From contig JACAAK010000004.1 in assembly GCA_025093985.1 (NCBI GenBank), positions 1,798,001 to 1,862,000 of the forward strand: a stretch of 64,000 nucleotides of DNA, read 5' to 3'. The notes below the pieces were generated by a model, which saw nothing but the letters and a program-made list of their open reading frames with translations, ran no database searches and was not told the origin of the DNA. The stretch comes from Calvatia gigantea. Lineage: Eukaryota; Basidiomycota; Agaricomycetes; Agaricales; Lycoperdaceae. Every line of letters starts with the position of its first letter. The stretch's first letter is position 1. The position numbers and the translations under genes are program-made. This document shows positions 47,057-56,095 of this stretch, piece after piece.

Positions 47057-48317
47057 TTACCGTAAATACGCTGGAAAATCTGGGGGGTAACTCTCATATG
47101 TACCGCTGAACATATCTTGAAGGTCTCTAACAGCATTAGGCAAGCTCCCATACGAGGACAGTTCGTCGTTGCAAAGAATCTCCGATGGTTGGGATGATGG
47201 CAGCTGTTCTCCAACTTGGCTGCCAGAAGTTGAAAGTATGGATAAAGAAGAGAGAGCCTGAGAGCTGGGAATAGCAGGAGCACAACCGTGAGTTCCTTCA
47301 TCCAGCATAGGTTCCGCCTTGTTATACTGAGGTCTTGTCGGTATTATATCCCTTCGCGGTGAGCACCGCCTCACACTCGATTGTGCAGGAACCTGAGATT
47401 CATCTAGATACGTGTCCAAGAACGATGTCCTGGGCTTACTGTATTAAACGAGGTTTTGAGCGACATAAGTTAATATAAGGATGAGAATGGGTCCACCTTG
47501 CGAGGGGCGTTTCCTTGGCGGGCGGGGTCGGGCAGGTAGTTTGGAAGTAACAGAGCTCCTGTGTCTGAGAACTCGGCACCAGCTCAAAACCCAGGTCAAT
47601 AGGAGACGTCGGAGTTAGGTCCATAAACTGCGACTGAGAAGATGCAATGAATTCATCCGTTTCAGTGTAAAAGTCCAGAGGCGTGGCATCAGGTCGCGAT
47701 GAGGGGATACAACTCGAGCTCCGAGAAGGTTCATGGTGCTTGGGATCGCGGGAAGACCGTTGGGGACTCTCCGGGATTACGAAGCTTCCAATATGGAACA
47801 AATCTAGATTTTGGGTTTGAGAGGAAGGTATGATTTCAAGCCCCACTTCGTGACTGCTCTGGGTAGCTGGCTCCTGCGGGTGTACTGAAAAACGTCCCAT
47901 GTCCATTGTCATTTACCGCATCGCATGCAGTAATGACGATATGATGGACCTCTCGGCCTTGGGGGGGAAGGGGACGGTGTGAGCTCTGGCAAGGGAGAAG
48001 AGGGAGGCTGTGGTAATGCGTAATGACGCCGAGTTAGCAGGAGAGTCCGGTGGTGTTTCTCGTATGTTGATGACAGTCCTCGAAGTCCTCTTTAACGAGC
48101 GGCGAGAGGACGAAGGGGAGGTGCGCGAGGGTGTTGATGTAGAAGGCTGGCAATCAAAGTCTCCATCGTTCCGTTCCTGTCGACTCTTGGATTTCTTGAC
48201 GGAGCTCCTCCTGACGGGGTCGGCTTCATCTACCTGCCTGGCCCGTTTTCCGGGTGTCTGCCTGGAGGTTATGCGAGGGAAGTAGCTTGTGATTCGATTT
48301 CCCCCCTTGGCAGGCAT
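47057..48317 (-). CDS. SQ-rich disordered protein with PIP-box-like N-terminus, likely S-phase regulated
   Basis: Not a family I recognise. The N-terminus MPAKGGNRITSYFPRITS matches the hydrophobic core of a PCNA-binding PIP box (IxxYF) but lacks the leading Gln. A basic, Ser-rich part follows. An in-frame TAA at 47915-47913 falls inside a 63 bp intron (47854-47916), which restores RHEVGLEIIPSSQTQ. The middle repeats [IV]PSSQTQ twice (IIPSSQTQNLDLF, LVPSSQTQELCYF), and related ASSQSQ, IPSSQA and PSSQPS occur nearby, an SQ/TQ cluster of the kind phosphorylated by ATM/ATR kinases. The frame stops at 47057 after DFPAYLR; a plausible further exon in another frame reaches 46795. It shares a 204 bp promoter with dUTPase containing three ACGCGT boxes. 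A role in replication or repair is inferred. Confidence 0.65.
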
Positions 48318-48521
48318 TGGACGTCAAGGTAGAGTGTTTCCTCGCGCCAGGGAGGCGGGTAGCTTGACGATCTGCCCAACACGTGATCGCGTCCATCTTC
48401 ATTAATTTAATTGGCGGAGTTGACACGCGTTGGAAATCTCCGGCAACGCGTTTTATTAACAAGAACGCGTGCAGCAGGCCCGTTTTCAACACCTTTCCTA
48501 CTTACGACCAGTCCCACCATC
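48318..48521. promoter_or_regulatory. Bidirectional promoter with three ACGCGT (MCB) boxes
   Basis: Between the divergent SQ-rich gene and dUTPase. ACGCGT occurs at 48425-48430, 48446-48451 and 48465-48470, with start-to-start spacing of 21 and 19 bp, close to two helical turns. ACGCGT is the MluI cell-cycle box bound by fungal MBF (Mbp1/Res with Swi6), which drives G1/S transcription. dUTPase is a classic S-phase gene. A CACGTG E-box lies just upstream at about 48379. Confidence 0.8.
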
Positions 48522-49253
48522 ATGGAAGCAGAGGCACCACAAATCAAGAAGAGAAAGGTTGAAAACGGGGACGCTTCACTCGCTCCCATTGCCAACCTCT
48601 TGATCAAACGACACTCGGATAAGGCTAGGCTTCCCACTCGTGGCTCTGCGCTGGCTGCAGGTTACGACTTATACAGGTATGTTCCCGCAAACATCGAGAG
48701 CATCGTGACAAGAATATCATATTTTTTTCCCAGTGCGGAGAGCAAAGTCGTGCCTGCGCATGGCAAAGCCTTAATTAACACCCAAATTTCGATTGCGGTG
48801 CCAGCAGGTACCTATGGCCGAGTCGCACCCCGAAGTGGCCTTGGTTCGTGCGCCGAATTTATTCGGGACTTAAAACTCACTGCATGATAGCATCCAAATT
48901 CATGATTGATACCGGTGCTGGTGTCGTCGATGCGGATTACCGTGGCATTGTCTACTGTTTTGCTCTTCAACCTTTCTGACAAGGATTTCCAAGGTGCATT
49001 AATCCACCCTTTCCCGATTAACTTTTTTATTAAAAGGGTCCAGTGGAGGAAGGTGATCGCATTGCACAACTTATCATTGAACGAATCTATAACCCAGATG
49101 TTCTCGAAGTAGATGTAAGCCCAATTTAGACCCAATTTCGACCGGTAGCACTAAAGGACAAACAAGGACCTTGAGGAAACCCTCCGAGGTACAGCCGGAT
49201 TTGGGTCCACTGGAGGGCACGAAGCCCTCGTCGGTGCGCCAGTAGCTTCCTAA
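48522..49253 (+). CDS. DUT1: Deoxyuridine triphosphatase (dUTPase)
   Basis: Starts at ATG 48522; five exons or so. All trimeric dUTPase motifs are visible: [20 protein letters not shown] (motif 1), [11 protein letters not shown] (2), [20 protein letters not shown] (3, with the uracil-binding hairpin), [15 protein letters not shown] (4) and [11 protein letters not shown] (5, the flexible C-terminal phosphate loop). A short N-terminal extension with KKRKVENG may be a nuclear signal. The enzyme converts dUTP to dUMP and pyrophosphate, keeping uracil out of DNA and feeding thymidylate synthesis. Motif 2 is split by an intron at about 48844. Its promoter carries three MCB boxes, which fits expression at the start of S phase. 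Confidence 0.96.
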
Positions 49254-49329
49254 CCTACTCTACCATCAGTATTTCTGTGATTCTTTGAATAATCCTTGGC
49301 CTCACGTCGCACTAAGATTCTATTTCTGC

Positions 49330-49783
49330 CTATGACGGATTTCTCCTTCTATCAGCATCGACCAGATAGAACCCATCTTTCGTCCGAGCCGCGTGTTTAA
49401 GCAACTCCTGACCTTCCGGTATATCCGATGGAGGCAACTCCGCATTCCGCCTGTCTGCATCTTTTTCGTCCCAACGAGTTGCAATAGAAACACCTTGGGT
49501 ATCGATAAACCTCACTGCCTCCACCAGTCTGACAAGCTCCTGAAATATCCTCCTTCAATTTTGCTTGCTCCAGTGTGCCTTCTGCGGGTGGTACGAGGGC
49601 AGCAAGCTCATGTAGACGACTGAGTGTTTGAGACGAAACTGAAGGTTTCGAATATGAGGACAAAAGCTCGGTCACGGACCATGTTGGCTGGAGAGGGATC
49701 CCATACTCATCTGCTTTCGGCAGGGTTGAGTATGCCCTCCAATATGTGCCAGGTAAACGGATGCACAACACCCTCCTGAGCAT
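49330..49783 (-). CDS. Mitochondrial Glu-tRNA(Gln) amidotransferase subunit C
   Basis: The ATG at 49783 begins MLRRVLCIRLPGTYWRAYST, an Arg-rich amphipathic leader typical of mitochondrial import. WSVTELLSSYSKPSVSSQTL, then LSRLHELAALVPPAEGTLEQ and ELVRLVEAVRFIDTQGVSI match GatC (helix, AALVPP loop, LVEAV...D motif). It ends with a conserved-type EGQELLKHAARTKDGFYLVD tail (stop 49330). GatCAB converts Glu-tRNA(Gln) to Gln-tRNA(Gln) in mitochondria. Between QAKLKED and FQELV the frame changes by one base near 49545. A 55 bp GTACCA...TTCAG intron would restore frame but remove the AALVPP loop region, so either splicing or a real frame change occurs here. Head-to-head with the mS34-like gene, 118 bp apart. 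Confidence 0.78.
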
Positions 49784-49901
49784 GGGTGGTGAATGTGGTA
49801 GAGACGGATCAAGTGTACTTTTCACACGATCCTCTTGTGATACAGTCACTTTGAATGCTTTTCATTGCTTTGCGTGTTCTGTGTCACATACCTCCCTCAC
49901 C

Positions 49902-50526
49902 ATGTATGCCACAGTCATTCGACACTCACAAGACGTGGCAAAGTCCTTACTGAAGCTTCTACCTAAGGACCTTCCCCCTGCACTCAAGCCAAAAACGGGT
50001 GGTAACCTGTATGAAATTTTGTCGCGAACACCAAACGTAGAGGGTGTGGAAGTCCACCAAGGGCGTTGGTCCGACAAGCAAGTGGCGAATTCGTACTGGA
50101 AGGTCACTCGGACGCGCTTTAAGTGTGAGGGCAAGCACGGCAAGGCATGGGGAATTCTGTACTGGAGAGGTCAGCACACGATCTACGACTACGCCCGTCC
50201 ATCGGGAGCTGACGCGACATGGCTCTTCAGGGAAAAGAATGAGCCCACATCCAGAGATTATACGAGGAGGATTGAAATACGTTTGGAGAGAAGGTCGCTC
50301 AAAGGCTGTTCAACCGACGCCTACCCCTAGGGCCACTGTTGTACGTGTGTGTCAAGTATTACCATTACTAGCTCACTTATGTCCTACCGAAGAAACCTCA
50401 CTCTACATAGACCTAATATATTTAATATCTGCTAGCGGCGTTACTGGATCCCTACGAACAACGATCACATGCCACACTCCGGATAGGCCATGTATACCGA
50501 CTTCTCCGCTCACGCGAGCAAAATAG
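49902..50526 (+). CDS. Mitochondrial small-subunit ribosomal protein, mS34-like
   Basis: The ATG at 49902 starts MYATVIRHSQDVAKSLLKLL, an importable N-terminus. PPALKPKTGGNLYEILSR, then SYWKVTRTRFKCEGKHGKAW and GILYWRG form the first exon. A 65 bp intron (GTCAGC...TTCAG, ending near 50235) joins to GKRMSPHPEIIRGGLKYVWR and EGRSK, giving the conserved WRG-K...IRGGLKY-WREG text of the MRP-S34 family. Without this intron the frame ends at 50330 in unrelated sequence, so the spliced form is preferred. The frame then runs to 50526, where the last 50 residues are not conserved-looking and an extra intron is possible. The protein would sit in the 37S/28S subunit. Gene symbol left open because fungal naming varies. 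Confidence 0.7.
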
Positions 50527-51099
50527 CATCTAATAGCTTCACTACCTCTCCCGCATCCCACAAAGCAAGTCCTTGTTTCCATATTGAACCCACGAGATTT
50601 TCATTGTGAACTTTCTAACCCCCGATTTTCATTGTTGAGGAGAGTATTTGTCCAACTGGTCGAAGGACCAGTCTCTGGTCTTTCCTGGTTCGCATCCATT
50701 TTCCTCTACCTTTATCCGGACGGAAATAGGTGTTGTGGAAACTCCCAATTTAAATGCCGGGGCTACCTTTGCGCGAGGTTCTGTGTTCTCATACTGCTAT
50801 CATTCTCCTCTCCATAAGCAAAAGAAATAACAGATTTTTGTCAGGCCGAGAGAGGGACCACGCAGTGACACAAGCGATATTTCAAATTTTCATAATTCAG
50901 TACCCATATTGTCCACCGTGGCTGCCAAGGCGACCCAACCAGGAATAATTGGACATTCTTCCATCCCCGATAAACGCTCGCTTGGCATAGTTTCCCCTCC
51001 CAAGAAGCCCTCACCTTAAGTTTTAGTGACTGACGCCGAGTTGTGGAGGGCAAAGTACATGGATGGTATTGCTTGAGCTCAGTATGTAATTATTTGTTA
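50527..51099. other. Intergenic region, convergent 3' ends
   Basis: Downstream of the mS34-like gene and of the metalloprotease gene. No supported gene. Two copies of a short phrase (CCCACGAGATTTTCATTGT... and CCCCGATTTTCATTGT...) lie about 35 bp apart near 50588 and 50620. Confidence 0.4.
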
Positions 51100-52198
51100 C
51101 TACAAAATAAACCACGCAAAGGTACTACGGTAGGTGGCAATCTGGATCTTCATGCGCGTGAATTGGCCAGGCATGAACTCGGTCACGCAAGCGTCATCCG
51201 TGTAGTCCATGAAGTTGTCTACAAGAGGCAACCGTCGGGTGTCAATATTTCAAAGCTAAAAATATCACACTCAGACAGGCGGAAAATACTCATGGATGGG
51301 GTCAACACCAGCAGCAGTGCAAGTGTCACGGCCAGTGGGACAACCGAAAGCGGGAGAGGCTTCGGCGGGAGTGTCGCTAACGGAGTCACCACCGGAACAA
51401 CCACCTTGGAAGGTATGATAGAGACCGACCCAGTGGCCAGATTCGTGTGTAAGAGTCCGATTGAAAAATCGAGCGGGTTGCTCTGACGAAGAAGGATAGA
51501 ACTCCCTACCTGACCAAGATTGTAGGGAGCGGCGGTTCCGTCGGGGAGGGAAGAGAAAAGTATGACGACACCGTCATCCTGTGGGGTTGCTAGCGTAGTC
51601 TGAAGGGAAAGTAGAATAGCCGAGGAGACCAGCACCAGATCCAGAGGTGAAGCTAACAAATGTGTATGAGAAATAATTGGCCTGAGGGAGGTGAAGAACC
51701 TTATACCCAACAGTGTAGACGTTGAGGGTCTTGCGACCACCCGCACGGAGCGCGCTCTTCATAGCGATTTGCTGGCTGGTATCGGGTGCGGCATTGCTGA
51801 ACCAGTCGGAGTTAACAGTGCGAGTGGTTGGGGCGGCAAGGAACCAGGAGATACCAGCACCTGCATAGGCCTCATTCAATATATCGATTTGGGCCGCGAT
51901 TTGTGAGTCACTTTTTTAACGTTAGCCAGGAGGCGATAGGATAAGAACTAGAAACAACATCCGGAACGTTACCGCCAGCGATAGTAATATCCTTGCTAAT
52001 GACATGGAATTGGACTGGGATAGAGGTAGCTTTGGTGGAAAAGCTGGCCTCTACCTTATGTGCTTTAAAATGGGCCTCAGCGGCAGCAAGCTTCTCGTCC
52101 GAAGGGGTGGTTCCACAAACCCTACGGTTTGAAGTATCGAACGGATATGCAAGGACGAATGTGATAACGAAGAGGGCGAGGAAGGCAGACTTGAACAT
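51100..52198 (-). CDS. Secreted M43B (pappalysin-type) zinc metalloprotease
   Basis: The ATG at 52198 opens [19 protein letters not shown], a signal peptide. A propeptide-like stretch follows with one Cys ([11 protein letters not shown]) that may act as a cysteine switch. The catalytic part reads [54 protein letters not shown] and [15 protein letters not shown]. The zinc site [13 protein letters not shown] (HEXXHXXGXXH) follows, then a Met-turn block [16 protein letters not shown]. Cysteines pair around GGCSGGD and [11 protein letters not shown]. It ends at TAG 51102-51100. These MEP1-like enzymes are secreted by many fungi to degrade proteins, and some are linked to pathogenesis. All key residues are present. 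About four short introns, one splitting the zinc-site exon from the Met-turn exon. Confidence 0.93.
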
Positions 52199-53770
52199 TG
52201 CAGCTGAGAGAATTCTGAGGACCAGTTGCGACATCGATCCTGGATTTTCACTTTCCTTTAATGCATTTCGACTGTACCACCTTCTGCCCTGGTCCTAGAA
52301 CGAGTACAAGGCACGGTTGTCCATCCTGTTCATTTCGTAAGCTCGTTCTCCTTTTGACCACATGAACGATAGATATATATCTATCGTTCATGTGGTCAGG
52401 AGAACAAGCTTACAAGCATTCTCCGGGTAACGCCTTTTTCGTTCCGAGAAGCTCGACCAGCCGTGGTTTTCTAAATATCATTGGAGCCTGTGGGAGGTTA
52501 AGGCAATTAATGAACTCTGGCTGCGAAGGGGGGATTCTTCTTATATTAACCGCCGACATTGGACGGATAGTTGCAAAGCGTCTTTTGTGCGCGTTGCGGC
52601 TCCAATTTAGGACGTGATTGCGGCAATTCGAACGACAGGATTGAATACAATCCAACCAGCGACCATCCATTTCCTTCTGGTAGACCGGTGTCGGCCAGCC
52701 GCGCAATGTATACATAGTCTGATAACCAGCGTGCGGAGACCGTGGACATCTTCTGCAGGTAAAGGGTGCGGAATAAGCGATGAGTAAGACCACCGTCAAC
52801 GAATAAGGAATGGATGCGGGAAGAGGAATGACCAGAGTGAATGCCTGCAGTAGAAAACCAATGAAAGCAGTCACACGAAATTGGCCCTCGCGCCAAGCGC
52901 TGAATCGAGTGGGATCTTTACAATTATCCAACCGTGGTCGGATCATCGCAGATATGGTGATCCTCCATGTACCACGGGGTTTATTTACCCGTAGCCGCAA
53001 CATTGATAGTTGGAACGTGAATCACACAGTGCCAATACCTATATATTTGAAATGCGAGCCCCTTATCGTCTAGAAAGGAGTCAAGAACCGTACGGGTGGG
53101 GAAGTAGGGTTTGTAATCATCAAGCCCGGAGCCCATCCTGGAGCATTTCGGGTTGAGAACTAGAAACGCGTCAGTTTCAAGTCGCATGATTGAATGGGCA
53201 CATGCGGTTGCGTCTTGTGATTAAACCTGAATCGGAACAGGGGTGTCGTAGGAAAAATTTCAGATTTGTATCGGGGGAAGGAGGCTGGACATTAACAACT
53301 TCTCAGCACATCTTCCAGCACTTAGGCTCAACGTTCAACGTTCAGTGCTCAACAGTCCTACTACTTGACTGAATGCGGATACAGGGGACACTCCAGTGCG
53401 CCTTCTGGGAGGCTAGCGCGATCTGGACACATCAAAGACGCCCGCGGAATTGATGGGAGGTTCCGGTTATTCCTCTATCCCTTTATGTTCTCGAGATTTA
53501 GATGAGCTCTTTCGCACCACGGAAAAAAGCGGCTTATCTTCTGCATCATTCTGCGCACGCTTTATAAGTCACAACAAACTCCTCTCCCCCCTTGGTGTTC
53601 GGAGGTGGAACTGATAGCATACCCAACAACATTCCAGCATTTAATGGGACTAAATTCTCCTAAGCGTCACTATGGATCACTATGGAATTAACGAAAATGA
53701 CATGGCCCCGTCAGTGCTGCGGATCTGCTTGGATAAATCCAAGTCGCTCGCCCAACTTTGACAGCTTCAG
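52199..53770. other. Gene-poor region with a palindrome
   Basis: Between the protease and P450 start codons. Minus-strand frames at 52410-53187 include hydrophobic runs (QAFTLVIPLPASIPYSLTVV) and might be a decayed membrane-protein gene, but no family or continuous exon model could be recognised. The right half should contain the P450 promoter. Confidence 0.35.
52337..52413. repeat. 77 bp palindrome with a perfect 44 bp core
   Basis: Bases 52355-52398 read the same on both strands (TGACCACATGAACGATAGATAT then its exact inverse complement, with no spacer). The arms extend imperfectly: GTAAGCTCGTTCTCC on the left pairs with GGAGAACAAGCTTAC on the right, with a small bulge. It lies about 140 bp upstream of the protease start codon. 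Such structures extrude as cruciforms and are often unstable. Confidence 0.92.
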
Positions 53771-55793
53771 ATGCTGTCTGTCTTTCTCCTTGTGGCGTGC
53801 TCCCTCTTGCTTTTTGGTCTCGGGTCAAACTGGCTACTGAAGAAGGACTGTGGCGTTCGTCAATTTGTCACTCGTGCTGCAGACATGCTGTGTAACATCC
53901 TCATCTTTAGCTGGACCGGATACCGACAATTGGACCGAGTGGACTGCTTGGCAGCTATGTAGGGGCGCTACGTTATCTATTTGATGCTCGCGGAATGGTT
54001 AAGGAGGGATACGAGAAGGTCAAAGAATTCACCCCCGCCTGCACTTCCATCTCACAGGGGGGCTCTAGCACAAAGGGACACTCTGCAAGATTCCGACCTT
54101 TCGTGGCTGGATAGTCCTAGTAAATAATCCTGCGTGTATTGAAACGTTGGCCAAAACTCAAGAAGGGTTATCGTTTAGAGAAGCGGTGGCTGAGGTGCAG
54201 TCTTTTCCCGGATTTTCCTTTGCCATTTGGTGACCCCGACCAGACTTTCCAGACAGACTACTTATTGGGCAGATCCATCAGCAAAAATCCGTATCACGTA
54301 GAGCTGGTACGGGGACCTGTGGCCCGAAATATCAGTTCCGCTATACCCGCAATCCAGCAAGCGGTCAGGGATACTGTCATAGAATCTCTAATCCCCAGGT
54401 CCGGTGAGGATATCCGCTACCCTACCGTTAGGAGTGTATGAGGTTGATCCGCTGGGTAGATAATACTGGCATTCCGGTCATCTTACTCGCCAAACGACTC
54501 GTTCAAAATACGAACAGTCGGTTATTTTTTGGACCTCCTTCATGTAAGTACTCAGTGGGGAGACTACATAAATACACCGACTACCCAAGCAAGACTCTTA
54601 GATCGTACCGCAAAGCTCAATCGCGCGTGTGAGATTTTCACGAACAATTTTATCATCGCGTCCCATATTCTCAAACTATTCCCGGACTGGCTCAAGGCGT
54701 AAGTTGCTCACGAGTCCGTGGGCAATGCTTTTCTTTTTTTACCGGTTGGACTTAGTTTCGTCCCCCGCACTTTGACCGGGGTCCCGAACGTTATTAGGAA
54801 CTCGAGTCGCCTTCTTGATGACATTATTTCAGATTCGGTGGGGCTCAATGGGGGGTCCTGGGATGGTTATTTGCCTGGGGGTACGGTTTCGGAAATGCTC
54901 TCTTCCATTCATAATCCGGCAGGCAGAAATATGGAGGAAGGTCACAACCCGAATGTTAATTATGAAAATGTCGGCAGACCACTCAACGACACTCGTAAGC
55001 CCTTCAACCACTCTCATGAATCTCTTAGACTTTACTTATAACTTACAGGCACTCGATTTCCTCCTGTACGATCTTGTGGCTCACCCACGAGAGGTTTCTA
55101 TCATGAGAGATGAGATTGAGGCGGCTGTCGAGGAAACAGGGTGGGGTAGGGAGTCATTCAAGAAGATGAGCAAATTGGATAGCTTCATCAAGGAATCTCA
55201 GAGATTGTCGCCACTTGGCGCTTGTAAGTCTCGGATCCCCTCCTTTCAGTATCATTACTCATCCTCCAACACCAGACACCATGATGTGCAAAGCCACCAA
55301 AGATGTCGTTTTCCCAGACGGTTCCATTGTGCCTACAGGTGCGATGGTTGCAGTTCCTGGCTCGGCAATACTGACGTCTGAAGTGAGTACCTTCGAGCTG
55401 TGGTACGCCTGTTGAGTATATCTTGTTCAGGATCACTACGCCAACGCCCACCAGTTCAAAGCATGGCGCTTCGAGAACATCGTGAGTACTGAAGGACATA
55501 ATCTGCATACCAATCCCCATCACATGGTTTTCGGCTATGGTCGGCACGTTTGGTGAATCTCGCTGGTTTGAATCGATGATTCGTGTCAACGAAACTGATC
55601 TGTTCATAGCCCGGGCCGCATGATAGCACTGCAGATATTGAAATCTATTGCTGCCCAACTGATTCTCGACTATGATATGGAATTAGAGTGCGACCGTTTC
55701 CCACCGTTATATATCGGTGCTGGTTACATTCCGGATATTTGCGCTACGATACATTTGAGGAGGAGAAGTGTTTTAAAACCATTGCAGTTATAA
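53771..55793 (+). CDS. Cytochrome P450 monooxygenase
   Basis: The probable start is ATG 53771, giving a membrane anchor (MLSVFLLVACSLLLFGLGSN). Exons in changing frames give SYVGALRYLFDARGMVKEGY, LCKIPTFRGWIVLVNNPACI and SDYLLGRS-type text (TDYLLGRSISKNPYHVELVR). LDFLLYDLVAHPREVSIMRD (after the I helix), FIKESQRLSPLGA (K-helix ExxR as ESQR) and CKATKDVVFPDGSIVPTGAM follow. The heme-binding loop FGYGRHVCPGR has its Cys codon split by the last intron, whose acceptor is TTCATAG at about 55610. The C-terminus ends at TAA 55791-55793. About ten introns; not all N-terminal junctions were settled. Substrate unknown; many Agaricomycete P450s act on xenobiotics or secondary metabolites. No neighbouring biosynthetic core gene is present. 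Confidence 0.85.
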
Positions 55794-56095
55794 TATATTA
55801 GATTACTCATTGAATGTAATGCGGTAAAATGCTGACTATGAGAGGTTGGGGCGGCTGCTCAGGCGACGAAAGGAAAACGACCGGGAGTCAAAAGACACAT
55901 TGAGTAATTTAAGTATATCTTAAAGTCACGTCCTTATTTGTCCCTGTTACATCCGCGTCAATCGACTGTCTACGCGACCTAGGCTGGGCTCAGCAAGACT
56001 TGGGACCATAGCCAAGACAGTAGCAATACTGCGCTCGCGAGGGACACTCCCGCCCACAGAGACTGACCCCTATACTTCAATTCCGCACAGAAACC

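Noticed and set aside
47913..47915. In-frame TAA in the SQ-rich gene suggesting a pseudogene or two separate genes
   Set aside because: A 63 bp GT-AG intron (47854-47916) removes it and keeps the frame.
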